Shown here in pieces: positions 1-18,569 of a DNA stretch of 64,000 nucleotides. Position numbers and translations under genes: made by a program. Positions within the stretch are counted from its first letter, which is position 1, and each line of letters opens with the position of its first letter. Below the pieces are notes generated by a model, which did not search any database, was not told the DNA's origin, and saw only the letters and a list, made by a program, of their open reading frames with translations. Location: the NCBI RefSeq assembly GCF_958295425.1, contig NC_081146.1, positions 1,295,001 through 1,359,000 of the forward strand. Reading direction: 5' to 3'. Source of the DNA: Solea solea (Eukaryota; Chordata; Actinopteri; Pleuronectiformes; Soleidae).

Positions 1-176
1 GTGTGTGTGTGTGAGCGAGAGAGAGACTGTGTGTGTGTGAGTGAGGGAGAGAGACTGCGTGTGTGTGTGTGTGTGTGAGAGAGAGCGAGAGAGAGAGACG
101 TGTGTGTGTGTGTGTGTGTGTGTGTGAGCGAGAGAGAGACTGTGTGTGTGTGGGTGAGGGAGAGAGAGAGAGACTG
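1..176. repeat. GT/GA microsatellite
   Basis: Alternating GT runs and GAGA runs with no coding content. A similar GT/GA tract resumes on the far side of the fold-back element at 11,204, so the element appears to sit inside a simple-sequence tract of a copine intron. Confidence 0.9.
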
Positions 177-229
177 TATGAGGGGCCGTCAGGGACATTA
201 TTCAGAATTACCATTCACACACACTAGGG

Positions 230-3200
230 AAATCCTCTCACACACACAACTGAAATGTTATACTCTCATACACACATATGAAATGTTATGCTCTCATACA
301 CACATATGAAATGTTATGCTCTCACACACACAACTGAAATGTTATGCTCTCATACACACATATGAAATGCTCTCATACACACATATGAAATGCTCTCACA
401 CACACAACTGAAATGTTATGCTCTCATACACACATATGAAATGTTATGCTCTCATACACACATATGAAATGCTCTCATACACACATATGAAATGTTATGC
501 TCTCATACACACATATGAAATGCTCTCATACACACATATGAAATGTTATACTCTCATACACACATATGAAATGCTCTCATACACACATATGGAATGCTCT
601 CATACACACATATGAAATGTTATGCTCTCATACACACATATGAAATGCTCTCATACACACATATGAAATGTTATACTCTCATACACACATATGAAATGCT
701 CTCATACACACATATGAAATGCTCTCATACACACATATGAAATGCTCTCATACACACATATGAAATGTTATGCTCTCATACACACATATGAAATGCTCTC
801 ATACACACATATGAAATGTTATACTCTCATACACACATATGAAATGCTCTCATACACACATATGAAATGCTCTCATACACACATATGAAATGTTATGCTC
901 TCACACACACAACTGAAATGTTATGCTCTCATACACACATATGAAATGCTCTCATACACACATATGAAATGCTCTCATACACACATATGAAATGCTCTCA
1001 TACACACATATGAAATGTTATGCTCTCATACACACATATGAAATGCTCTCACACACACAACTGAAATGTTATGCTCTCATACACACATATGAAATGCTCT
1101 CATACACACATATGAAATGCTCTCACACACACAACTGAAATGTTATGCTCTCATACACACATATGAAATGTTATGCTCTCATACACACATATGAAATGCT
1201 CTCATACACACATATGAAATGTTATGCTCTCATACACACATATGAAATGCTCTCATACACACATATGAAATGTTATACTCTCATACACACATATGAAATG
1301 CTCTCATACACACATATGGAATGCTCTCATACACACATATGAAATGCTCTCATACACACATATGAAATGCTCTCATACACACATATGAAATGCTCTCATA
1401 CACACATATGGAATGCTCTCATACACACATATGAAATGCTCTCATACACACATATGAAATGTTATACTCTCATACACACATATGAAATGCTCTCATACAC
1501 ACATATGAAATGCTCTCATACACACATATGAAATGCTCTCACACACACAACTGAAATGTTATACTCTCATACACACATATGAAATGCTCTCATACACACA
1601 TATGAAATGTTATGCTCTCATACACACATATGAAATGCTCTCATACACACATATGAAATGTTATACTCTCATACACACATATGGAATGCTCTCATACACA
1701 CATATGAAATGCTCTCATACACACATATGAAATGCTCTCATACACACATATGAAATGCTCTCATACACACATATGAAATGCTCTCATACACACATATGGA
1801 ATGCTCTCATACACACATATGAAATGCTCTCATACACACATATGAAATGTTATACTCTCATACACACATATGAAATGCTCTCATACACACATATGAAATG
1901 CTCTCATACACACATATGAAATGCTCTCATACACACATATGAAATGCTCTCATACACACATATGAAATGTTATGCTCTCATACACACATATGAAATGCTC
2001 TCATACACACATATGAAATGTTATACTCTCATACACACATATGAAATGCTCTCATACACACATATGAAATGCTCTCATACACACATATGAAATGTTATGC
2101 TCTCATACACACATATGAAATGTTATGCTCTCACACACACAACTGAAATGTTATGCTCTCATACACACATATGAAATGCTCTCACACACACAACTGAAAT
2201 GTTATGCTCTCATACACACATATGAAATGCTCTCATACACACATATGAAATGCTCTCACACACACAACTGAAATGTTATGCTCTCATACACACATATGAA
2301 ATGTTATGCTCTCATACACACATATGAAATGCTCTCATACACACATATGAAATGTTATGCTCTCATACACACATATGAAATGCTCTCATACACACATATG
2401 AAATGTTATACTCTCATACACACATATGAAATGCTCTCATACACACATATGGAATGCTCTCATACACACATATGAAATGCTCTCATACACACATATGGAA
2501 TGCTCTCATACACACATATGAAATGCTCTCATACACACATATGAAATGCTCTCATACACACATATGGAATGCTCTCATACACACATATGAAATGCTCTCA
2601 TACACACATATGAAATGCTCTCATACACACATATGGAATGCTCTCATACACACATATGAAATGCTCTCATACACACATATGAAATGTTATACTCTCATAC
2701 ACACATATGAAATGCTCTCATACACACATATGAAATGCTCTCATACACACATATGAAATGCTCTCATACACACATATGAAATGTTATGCTCTCATACACA
2801 CATATGAAATGCTCTCATACACACATATGAAATGTTATACTCTCATACACACATATGAAATGCTCTCATACACACATATGAAATGCTCTCATACACACAT
2901 ATGAAATGTTATGCTCTCATACACACATATGAAATGCTCTCATACACACAACTGAAATGTTATGCTCTCATACACACATATGAAATGTTATGCTCTCATA
3001 CACACATATGAAATGTTATGCTCTCATACACACATATGAAATGCTCTCATACACACATATGAAATGTTATGCTCTCATACACACATATGAAATGTTATGC
3101 TCTCATACACACATATGAAATGCTCTCACACACACAACTGAAATGTTATGCTCTCATACACACATATGAAATGTTATGCTCTCATACACACATATGAAAT

Positions 3201-6200
3201 GCTCTCACACACACAACTGAAATGTTATGCTCTCATACACACATATGAAATGCTCTCATACACACATATGAAATGCTCTCACACACACAACTGAAATGTT
3301 ATGCTCTCATACACACATATGAAATGTTATGCTCTCATACACACATATGAAATGCTCTCATACACACATATGAAATGTTATGCTCTCATACACACATATG
3401 AAATGCTCTCATACACACATGAAATGCTCTCACACACACAACTGAAATGTTATGCTCTCATACACACATATGAAACGCTCTCATACACACATATGAAATG
3501 TTCTCATACACACATATGAAACGCTCTCATACACACATATGAAATGTTCTCATACACACATATGAAACGCTCTCATACAAACATATGAAATGTTATGCTC
3601 TCATACACACATATGAAACGCTCTCATACACACATATGAAACCCTCTCATACACACATATGAAACGCTCTCATACACACATATGAAATGTTATGCTCTCA
3701 TACACACATATGAAACGCTCTCATACACACATATGAAATGTTATGCTCTCATACACACATATGAAACGTTCTCATACACACATATGAAATGTTCTCATAC
3801 ACACATATGAAATGTTATGCTCTCATACACACATATGAAACGCTCTCATACACACATATGAAATGCTCTCACACACACAACTGAAATGTTATGCTCTCAT
3901 ACACACATATGAAATGTTATGCTCTCATACACACATATGAAATGCTCTCATACACACATATGAAATGTTATGCTCTCATACACACATATGAAATGCTCTC
4001 ATACACACATATGAAATGTTATACTCTCATACACACATATGAAATGCTCTCATACACACATATGAAATGCTCTCATACACACATATGAAATGTTATGCTC
4101 TCATACACACATATGAAATGCTCTCATACACACATATGAAATGTTATGCTCTCATACACACATATGAAATGCTCTCATACACACATATGAAATGCTCTCA
4201 TACACACATATGAAATGCTCTCATACACACATATGAAATGTTATGCTCTCATACACACATATGAAATGCTCTCATACACACAACTGAAATGTTATGCTCT
4301 CATACACACATATGAAATGTTATGCTCTCATACACACATATGAAATGTTATGCTCTCATACACACATATGAAATGCTCTCATACACACATATGAAATGTT
4401 ATGCTCTCATACACACATATGAAATGTTATGCTCTCATACACACATATGAAATGCTCTCACACACACAACTGAAATGTTATGCTCTCATACACACATATG
4501 AAATGTTATGCTCTCATACACACATATGAAATGCTCTCACACACACAACTGAAATGTTATGCTCTCATACACACATATGAAATGCTCTCATACACACATA
4601 TGAAATGCTCTCACACACACAACTGAAATGTTATGCTCTCATACACACATATGAAATGTTATGCTCTCATACACACATATGAAATGCTCTCATACACACA
4701 TATGAAATGTTATGCTCTCATACACACATATGAAATGCTCTCATACACACATGAAATGCTCTCACACACACAACTGAAATGTTATGCTCTCATACACACA
4801 TATGAAACGCTCTCATACACACATATGAAATGTTCTCATACACACATATGAAACGCTCTCATACACACATATGAAATGTTCTCATACACACATATGAAAC
4901 GCTCTCATACAAACATATGAAATGTTATGCTCTCATACACACATATGAAACGCTCTCATACACACATATGAAACCCTCTCATACACACATATGAAACGCT
5001 CTCATACACACATATGAAATGTTATGCTCTCATACACACATATGAAACGCTCTCATACACACATATGAAATGTTATGCTCTCATACACACATATGAAACG
5101 TTCTCATACACACATATGAAATGTTCTCATACACACATATGAAATGTTATGCTCTCATACACACATATGAAACGCTCTCATACACACATATGAAATGCTC
5201 TCACACACACAACTGAAATGTTATGCTCTCATACACACATATGAAATGTTATGCTCTCATACACACATATGAAATGCTCTCATACACACATATGAAATGT
5301 TATGCTCTCATACACACATATGAAATGCTCTCATACACACATATGAAATGTTATACTCTCATACACACATATGAAATGCTCTCATACACACATATGAAAT
5401 GCTCTCATACACACATATGAAATGTTATGCTCTCATACACACATATGAAATGCTCTCATACACACATATGAAATGTTATGCTCTCATACACACATATGAA
5501 ATGCTCTCATACACACATATGAAATGCTCTCACACACACAACTGAAATGTTATGCTCTCATACACACATATGAAATGTTATGCTCTCATACACACATATG
5601 AAATGCTCTCATACACACATATGAAATGCTCTCATACACACATATGAAATGTTATGCTCTCATACACACATATGAAATGCTCTCATACACACATATGAAA
5701 TGTTATGCTCTCATACACACATATGAAATGCTCTCATACACACATATGAAATGTTATACTCTCATACACACATATGGAATGCTCTCATACACACATATGA
5801 AATGCTCTCATACACACATATGGAATGCTCTCATACACACATATGAAATGCTCTCATACACACATATGAAATGCTCTCATACACACATATGGAATGCTCT
5901 CATACACACATATGAAATGCTCTCATACACACATATGAAATGTTATACTCTCATACACACATATGAAATGCTCTCATACACACATATGAAATGCTCTCAT
6001 ACACACATATGAAATGTTATGCTCTCATACACACATATGAAATGCTCTCATACACACATATGAAATGTTATACTCTCATACACACATATGAAATGCTCTC
6101 ATACACACATATGAAATGCTCTCATACACACATATGAAATGTTATGCTCTCATACACACATATGAAATGTTATGCTCTCACACACACAACTGAAATGTTA

Positions 6201-9200
6201 TGCTCTCATACACACATATGAAATGCTCTCACACACACAACTGAAATGTTATGCTCTCATACACACATATGAAATGCTCTCATACACACATATGAAATGC
6301 TCTCACACACACAACTGAAATGTTATGCTCTCATACACACATATGAAATGTTATGCTCTCATACACACATATGAAATGCTCTCATACACACATATGAAAT
6401 GTTATGCTCTCATACACACATATGAAATGCTCTCATACACACATATGAAATGTTATACTCTCATACACACATATGAAATGCTCTCATACACACATATGGA
6501 ATGCTCTCATACACACATATGAAATGCTCTCATACACACATATGAAATGTTATACTCTCATACACACATATGAAATGCTCTCATACACACATATGAAATG
6601 CTCTCATACACACATATGAAATGCTCTCATACACACATATGAAATGTTATGCTCTCATACACACATATGAAATGCTCTCATACACACATATGAAATGTTA
6701 TACTCTCATACACACATATGAAATGCTCTCATACACACATATGAAATGCTCTCATACACACATATGAAATGTTATGCTCTCATACACACATATGAAATGC
6801 TCTCATACACACAACTGAAATGTTATGCTCTCATACACACATATGAAATGTTATGCTCTCATACACACATATGAAATGTTATGCTCTCATACACACATAT
6901 GAAATGTTATGCTCTCATACACACATATGAAATGCTCTCATACACACAACTGAAATGTTATGCTCTCATACACACATATGAAATGTTATGCTCTCATACA
7001 CACATATGAAATGTTATGCTCTCATACACACATATGAAATGCTCTCATACACACATATGAAATGTTATGCTCTCATACACACATATGAAATGTTATGCTC
7101 TCATACACACATATGAAATGCTCTCACACACACAACTGAAATGTTATGCTCTCATACACACATATGAAATGTTATGCTCTCATACACACATATGAAATGC
7201 TCTCACACACACAACTGAAATGTTATGCTCTCATACACACATATGAAATGCTCTCACACACACAACTGAAATGTTATGCTCTCATACACACATATGAAAT
7301 GTTATGCTCTCATACACACATATGAAATGCTCTCATACACACATATGAAATGTTATGCTCTCATACACACATATGAAATGCTCTCATACACACATGAAAT
7401 GCTCTCACACACACAACTGAAATGTTATGCTCTCATACACACATATGAAACGCTCTCATACACACATATGAAATGTTCTCATACACACATATGAAACGCT
7501 CTCATACACACATATGAAATGTTCTCATACACACATATGAAACGCTCTCATACAAACATATGAAATGTTATGCTCTCATACACACATATGAAACGCTCTC
7601 ATACACACATATGAAACCCTCTCATACACACATATGAAACGCTCTCATACACACATATGAAATGTTATGCTCTCATACACACATATGAAACGCTCTCATA
7701 CACACATATGAAATGTTATGCTCTCATACACACATATGAAACGTTCTCATACACACATATGAAATGTTCTCATACACACATATGAAATGTTATGCTCTCA
7801 TACACACATATGAAACGCTCTCATACACACATATGAAATGCTCTCACACACACAACTGAAATGTTATGCTCTCATACACACATATGAAATGTTATGCTCT
7901 CATACACACATATGAAATGCTCTCATACACACATATGAAATGTTATGCTCTCATACACACATATGAAATGCTCTCATACACACATATGAAATGTTATACT
8001 CTCATACACACATATGAAATGCTCTCATACACACATATGAAATGCTCTCATACACACATATGAAATGTTATGCTCTCATACACACATATGAAATGCTCTC
8101 ATACACACATATGAAATGCTCTCATACACACATATGAAATGCTCTCACACACACAACTGAAATGTTATGCTCTCATACACACATATGAAATGTTATGCTC
8201 TCATACACACATATGAAATGCTCTCATACACACATATGAAATGCTCTCATACACACATATGAAATGTTATGCTCTCATACACACATATGAAATGTTATAC
8301 TCTCATACACACATATGAAATGCTCTCATACACACATATGAAATGCTCTCATACACACATATGAAATGTTATGCTCTCATACACACATATGAAATGCTCT
8401 CATACACACATATGAAATGCTCTCATACACACAACTGAAATGTTATGCTCTCATACACACATATGAAATGTTATGCTCTCATACACACATATGAAATGTT
8501 ATGCTCTCATACACACATATGAAATGCTCTCATACACACATATGAAATGTTATGCTCTCATACACACATATGAAATGTTATGCTCTCATACACACATATG
8601 AAATGCTCTCACACACACAACTGAAATGTTATGCTCTCATACACACATATGAAATGCTCTCATACACACATATGAAATGCTCTCACACACACAACTGAAA
8701 TGTTATGCTCTCATACACACATATGAAATGTTATGCTCTCATACACACATATGAAATGCTCTCATACACACATATGAAATGTTATGCTCTCATACACACA
8801 TATGAAATGCTCTCATACACACATATGAAATGCTCTCACACACACAACTGAAATGTTATGCTCTCATACACACATATGAAACGCTCTCATACACACATAT
8901 GAAATGTTCTCATACACACATATGAAATGCTCTCACACACACAACTGAAATGTTATGCTCTCATACACACATATGAAACGCTCTCATACAAACATATGAA
9001 ATGTTATGCTCTCATACACACATATGAAACGCTCTCATACACACATATGAAACCCTCTCATACACACATATGAAACGCTCTCATACACACATATGAAATG
9101 TTATGCTCTCATACACACATATGAAACGCTCTCATACACACATATGAAATGTTATGCTCTCATACACACATATGAAACGTTCTCATACACACATATGAAA

Positions 9201-10228
9201 TGTTCTCATACACACATATGAAATGTTATGCTCTCATACACACATATGAAACGCTCTCATACACACATATGAAACGCTCTCATACACACATATGAAACGC
9301 TCTCATACACACATATGAAATGTTCTCATACACACATATGAAATGTTATGCTCTCATACACACATATGAAATGCTCTCACACACATATGAAACGCTCTCA
9401 TACACACATATGAAATGTTATGCTCTCATACACACATATGAAATGCTCTCATACACACATATGAAACGCTCTCATACACGCAAATGAAATGCTCTCATAC
9501 ACACATATGAAATGCTCTCATACACACATATGAAAAGTTATGCTCTCATACACACATATGAAATGCTCTCATACACACATATGAAAAGTTATGCTCTCAT
9601 ACACACATATGAAATGCTCTCATACACACATATGAAAAGTTATGCTCTCATACACACATATGAAATGCTCTCATACACACATATGAAACGCTCTCATACA
9701 CACATATGAAAAGTTATGCTCTCATACACACATATGAAATGCTCTCATACACACATATGAAAAGTTATGCTCTCATACACACATATGAAATGCTCTCACA
9801 CACATATGAAACGCTCTCATACACACATATGAAATGTTATGCTCTCATACACACATATGAAATGCTCTCATACACACATATGAAACGCTCTCATACACGC
9901 AAATGAAATGCTCTCATACACACATATGAAATGCTCTCATACACACATATGAAAAGTTATGCTCTCATACACACATATGAAATGCTCTCATACACACATA
10001 TGAAAAGTTATGCTCTCATACACACATATGAAATGCTCTCATACACACATATGAAAAGTTATGCTCTCATACACACATATGAAATGCTCTCATACACACA
10101 TATGAAAATTTATGCTCTCATACACACATATGAAATGCTCTCATACACACATATGAAAAGTTATGCTCTCATACACACATATGAAATGCTCTCATACACA
10201 CATATTAAAAGTTATGCTCTCACACACA
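230..10228 (+). repeat. Satellite array of 23-bp and 28-bp units (left arm)
   Basis: Units read GAAATGCTCTCATACACACA plus TAT (23 bp), or the same with an extra TTATG after GAAATG (28 bp). A variant with CACACACAACTG replaces the ATACACACATATG part at intervals. Variant units are regional: GAAACGCTCTC near 3,475-3,860, 4,800-5,180, 7,440-7,830 and 8,880-9,500, and GAAAAGTTATG at 9,530-10,220. All ORFs here (MLSYTHMKCYALIHTYEM-like) are translations of the repeat and should not be annotated as genes. Confidence 0.95.
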
Positions 10229-10860
10229 CTACTGAGATTTCAGTGAAAACGGAAGGCGGCTTGGAAGAGGAAGTGCAGCGTCTTTGGAGCACAGATGTCG
10301 TCTCAGGAGCTTTCCGGTGGTCTTACAGAAGCTGGTGCCGACATGGTGGAGAGTCGACTTACAACGCTATTCCCATCTCGCGGCCAGCCACAGCCAGCTG
10401 CGTGCCCAGTCCACTGCGGTCAAGTAAGCCGTCATTCATCAACTAGCGCTGATTCTAGTTGCTGGGAGTTGGCTAACTCCCAGCATTCACCGTAAGTTCG
10501 ACTGCACGGGAGCACTAAAAAACAAATGACGGCTCACTTGACCGCAGTGGACCGGGCACGCAGCTGGCTGTGACATGCTGCTGCGGCCGCGAGATGGGAA
10601 GAGCATTGTAAGTAGACTATCCACCGTGTCGGCACCTGGGGCAACGTGCGACTGTTGACCGCTTGTTGTTGCATTAGATAATGTTCGAATGGTCTCTGCC
10701 GACGCCAAAATGTTATTTAGTAAAGCGGCAGCTTCTGTTAGACCACCGGAAAGCTCCTGAGACGACATCTGTGCTCCAAAGACGCTACACTTCCTCTTCC
10801 GAGCCGCCTTCCGTTTACACTGAAATCTCAGTAGTGTGTATGAGAGTGTTTCTTTCAATA
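10229..10860. other. Unique core of the fold-back element
   Basis: A left half (10,229-10,440) and a right half (about 10,520-10,860) are inverted copies around a centre near 10,480. Each half has a reading frame starting MSSQELSGGLTEA: ATG at 10,295 on the plus strand, and the equivalent ATG on the minus strand near 10,766. The right half carries 31 extra codons after GLTEA and three extra after FPSRG; both differences keep the frame. The centre holds a short hairpin with 9-bp arms (CTGGGAGTT / AACTCCCAG). The protein is not recognised. It may be the remnant of a transposon-encoded ORF. Confidence 0.6.
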
Positions 10861-15027
<4,167 letters not shown>

Positions 15028-15695
15028 TTGACAATATCACCTCCACATTCACCACAGACAAATGAAATAATTACTTGTCATTTTTTCACTCCAAAATCCA
15101 AACCATCCACACCACACTTCATACCTCTGTCTCAGCTCAACCTCTACGGTCTCCCCTCCTCTCACCTTCAAAAACTACAATATATCCAGAACTCTGCTGC
15201 CCGTCTGCTCACCCACACCCGCTCCAGTGACCACATCACCCCCATCGTCAAAAAACTCCACTGGCTCCCTGTTCCTTACCGCATACAATACAAAGTTCTC
15301 CTCATCACCTACAAGTCCCTCCATAACCTGGCTCCCTCATATCTCACCGACCTCCTCCACCTACACTGTCCCACCCGCCGCCTCAGATCCGCAGACTCCA
15401 ACATCCTCACTCCCCTCAGGACAAAGTGCCGAACCCTGGGGGACCGAGCCTTTGCTGCAGCCACCCCCACTCTCTGGAACTCACTCCCACAACCCATCAG
15501 GAACTCACTACAGACATTTAAATCATTACTCAAAACCCACCTGTTCAAAACTGCTACACCTAACTGTCTATTTCCCATTGTTTTATTTCAGTCCTGTCCT
15601 TTGTTTTGTTTTGTTTTTGTTTTGTGTTTGTACAGTGTCTTGGAGTGTCTAGAAAAGCGCTATATAAATTTGATGTATTATTATTATTATTATTG
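15028..15695 (+). mobile_element. 5'-truncated L2-type LINE, 3' end
   Basis: The plus-strand frame from 15,028 gives the terminal part of an L2/CR1-group ORF2: YIQNSAARLLTHTRSSDHIT, LHWLPVPYRIQYKVLL, YKSLHNLAPSYL and GDRAFAAATPTLWNSLP. It is followed by the typical L2 3' tail AAAGCGCTATATAAATTTGATG and (TTA)n ending near 15,693. The catalytic domain is missing. Only the last ~170 codons and the 3' UTR remain. Confidence 0.9.
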
Positions 15696-15874
15696 TTCAT
15701 CATCTTCATCATCTTCATCATCTTCGTCATCATTGTCATGTGATCAGCCTGAGAAAGTTCCACTTATGGTTCAGTAAAGATGTTCTGCTGCTGAGTCTCA
15801 TGTTACTTATGTGTTTTTCACTTCCTGTGCAGGAGATCGAGTTTCTCTGAAACACAGTGACCTGCTGTTTCTGC

Positions 15875-15940
15875 TGCTGATAGCTCTTCTGCTGCTTCTG
15901 CTGCTTCTACTGCTGCTTCTACTGCTGCTTCTGCTGCTAA
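15875..15940. repeat. CTG/CTT triplet repeat
   Basis: Imperfect (CTGCTT)n/(CTGCTA)n of about 65 bp. Its leucine-rich translation is an artefact. Confidence 0.8.
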
Positions 15941-15944
15941 ATTC

Positions 15945-17450
15945 TATCCTTCAAAACGATTCTCGCCTAAAACAAACGACTCTCTCCAAAAAAAGCAACG
16001 CTCACTTAAAACACACAATTCTCGTCTAAAACAAACGATTCTTGCCTAAAACAGATGATTCTCAACTAAAACAAACGACTCTCTCCAAAAAAACGACTCT
16101 CACTTAAAACAAACGATTCTTGCCTAAAACAGATGATTCTCACCTAAAAAAACGACTCTCTCCAAAAAAACGACTCTCACTTAAAACACACGATTCTCAC
16201 CTAAAAAAACGACTCTCTCCAAAAAAAATTACTCTCACTTAAAACACACGATTCTCACCTAAAACAGATGATTTTCAACTAAAACAAACGATTCTCATCT
16301 AAAAAAACGACTCTCGCCTAAAACACACAACTCTCGCCTAAAACAGATGATTCTCAACTAAAATAAACGACACTCGCTTCTTGCCTAAAACAAACGACTC
16401 TCCAAAGAAACGACCCTCGCTTAAAACACACGACTCTCGCCAAAACAGATGATTCTCAACTAAAACAAAAGATTCTTGCCGAAAAAACTACTCTCTCCAA
16501 AAAAAAACAAACGACTCTCGTCCAAAACAAACGATTCTCGCCTAAAAAAAGACTTGCCTAAAACACACGACTCTCGTCCAAAACATACGATTCTCGCCTA
16601 AAAAAAAGACTCTCGCCTAAAACAGATGATTCTCAACTAAAACAAATGATTCTTGCCAAAAAAAACTACTCTCTCCAAAAAATGCTCGCTTAAAACACAC
16701 AATTTTAGTCTAAAACACACGATTCTCGCCTAAATCAAACAATTCTCCTCTAAAACAAGCTACTCTCGTCCAAAACAAACGATTCTCGCCTAAAACAAAT
16801 GATTCTCGCCTAAAAAAAAGACTCTCGCCTAAAACACAAGACTCTCGCCTAAATCAAACAATTCTCCTCTAAAACAAGCTACTCTCGTCCAAAACAAACG
16901 ATTCTCGCCTAAAACAAATGATTCTCGCCTAAAAAAAAGACTCTCGCCTAAAACACAAGACTCTCGCCTAAAACAAACGATTCTCTCCTAAAACAAATTA
17001 CTCTCTCCTAAAACAAACGATTCTCGTCTAAAACAAACGATTCTCTCCTAAAACAAACAATTCTCTCCTAAAACAAATTACTCTCTCCTAAAACAAATGA
17101 TTCTCGCCTAAAACAAACGATTCTCGCCTAAAACATATGATTCTCTCCTAAAACAAACGATTCTCTCCTAAAACAAACGATTCTCTCCTAAAACAAATTA
17201 CTCTCTCCTAAAACAAACGATTCTCGTCTAAAACAAACGATTCTCGTCTAAAACAAACGATTCTCTCCTAAAACAAATTACTCTCTCCTAAAACAAATGA
17301 TTCTCTCCTAAAACAAACGATTCTCTCCTAAAACAAATTACTCTCTCCTAAAACAAATGATTCTCGCCTAAAACAAACGATTCTCGCCTTAAACAAACGA
17401 TTCTCGCCTAAAACAAACGATTCTCTCTTAAAACAAACAATTCTCGCCTG
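15945..17450 (+). repeat. ~20-bp minisatellite CGATTCTCGCCTAAAACAAA
   Basis: Some 75 units of about 20 bp, diverged at the left (CGACTCTCTCCAAAAAAA variants) and more uniform at the right (CGATTCTCTCCTAAAACAAA). A duplicated ~120-bp block is visible at about 16,725-16,845 and 16,849-16,970. It sits between the L2 fragment and the putative copine promoter. Confidence 0.95.
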
Positions 17451-17915
17451 ACTATGACTGAGGGAGCTTTTCTTTGTCTACAGCAACAGAACAGGAGTGG
17501 GCGGAGTCATTTACAGCCCAGCCTGAACCTGGTGCTGAGAGCTCACAGGTGCATGCTGGGAGGTGGAACATGCAACCTGGCTCCAGCTGAGGCTCCAGAT
17601 CATAGAGATTATAATCCCATCAGTGGCAGCTCTGTGCTCCAATGATAGTCGTTCATTTGTGAGGAGGCGGAGCTCCACACAGACTAAACTTCACATTACA
17701 GCATTATCAACAGCCCCGCCCACTCAAACGACCACAGGTGAGTCTGATGGTTTGAATAAATGTGATGATTATTGATTATTATCTGATTATTGATGATCAA
17801 TAATGACATCATTAATATTAATGAGCTTTAACATGAACGATCTGACAATGACACGCACTCACATACACACACACACACACAGTGTGTAAAATAAAGGCTC
17901 ATTCCGTCATTTTAT
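17451..17915. other. Non-repetitive segment, no gene seen
   Basis: Apparently unique sequence between the 20-bp minisatellite and the putative copine leader exon. Two overlapping plus-strand ORFs of 63 and 70 codons have no family features. A short CA tract lies near 17,868. It is likely part of the first copine intron, if the leader exon is real. Confidence 0.5.
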
Positions 17916-17923
17916 TACCTGTG

Positions 17924-18114
17924 CACAGGTGCAGAGAGAAGAAGAAGAATCATTAGAAAGTTTCCAGTTTCAGCTCAGACACTGAACTGACATCAGCTCC
18001 TCCTCTTCATCGTCATCATCATCATCATCACCTCCCTCCTGCTGCTGCTGCTGCTGCTGCTGTCAGAGACTCTACTCACTACTCACTGCTGCTGCTGCTG
18101 CTCACGCCTTTATA
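17924..18114 (-). promoter_or_regulatory. Candidate copine core promoter and leader exon
   Basis: On the minus strand a TATAAA box lies at 18,114-18,109 in the context CCCGCTATAAAGGCG. The transcript would begin around 18,085 with CAG and GAT triplet runs. A good donor, CACAG followed by GTAATA, is at about 17,928-17,918 after GCACCTGTG. This would form an untranslated first exon spliced to coding exon 1 at 14,687. It is an inference from motifs and gene orientation only. Confidence 0.35.
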
Positions 18115-18129
18115 GCGGGGGAAGCCTCT

Positions 18130-18151
18130 CTCACACACACACACACACACA

Positions 18152-18190
<39 letters not shown>
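18130..18190. repeat. CA and GA microsatellite
   Basis: (CA)n followed by (GA)n, between the two candidate divergent promoters. Confidence 0.85.
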
Positions 18191-18193
<3 letters not shown>

Positions 18194-18399
18194 AGCGGTC
18201 TGCTGCGCCCTCTGCAGGCCGAGTGTGTTAAGAGCAAGTGTTCAAATAATCATAATCTGTAAATACATTCACTCTTATATTCATGGGTTAGTTCACTCAC
18301 GTCACGTGATCATCCTGTGTAACAGCTGTGTTTCATGTTCTTTATGATTATTACAGTTTAAACTGAAAAAAACGGAACACAGACGAGGCGCTGATCTTA

Positions 18400-18568
18400 T
18401 TTTGAAAGGGCGAGTAGAGGAAGTGGAGCGTGCGCGCGCGTGTCTGACTTGACAGAGGAAACGAAAAGCAAAGAAAAAGTGGTAAATGCGGAAGTTTGCG
18501 ACAAGTTTGTTCAACGGCGAAAAACAGAGCGACGAGTGAGTGAAGCGGAGAAGAAAGAGGTGAAGAAA
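18400..18568 (+). promoter_or_regulatory. Candidate cmtm6 promoter and leader exon
   Basis: A CpG-containing segment (GTGCGCGCGCGTG, GGCGAAAAACAGAGCGACG) ends in GAAGAAA followed by the strong donor GTGAGT at 18,569. The coding exon of cmtm6 has a strong acceptor (TTTTGTCTCTCAG) ending at 20,000, only 8 bases before its ATG. A separate 5' UTR exon is therefore expected, and this is the best candidate. AAACGAAA at about 18,458 fits an IRF-type AANNGAAA core, but one such match is weak evidence. Confidence 0.4.
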
Positions 18569-18569
18569 G

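Noticed and set aside
100..10446. Dozens of 60-170-codon plus-strand ORFs (MLSYTHMKCYALIHTYEM)
   Set aside because: They are translations of 23/28-bp satellite units; identical peptides recur at every block and no promoter, splice or family evidence exists.
18440..18480. Interferon response element upstream of cmtm6
   Set aside because: AAACGAAA fits a loose IRF core, but a single half-site in a purine-rich stretch is expected by chance; mentioned only as a weak hint.
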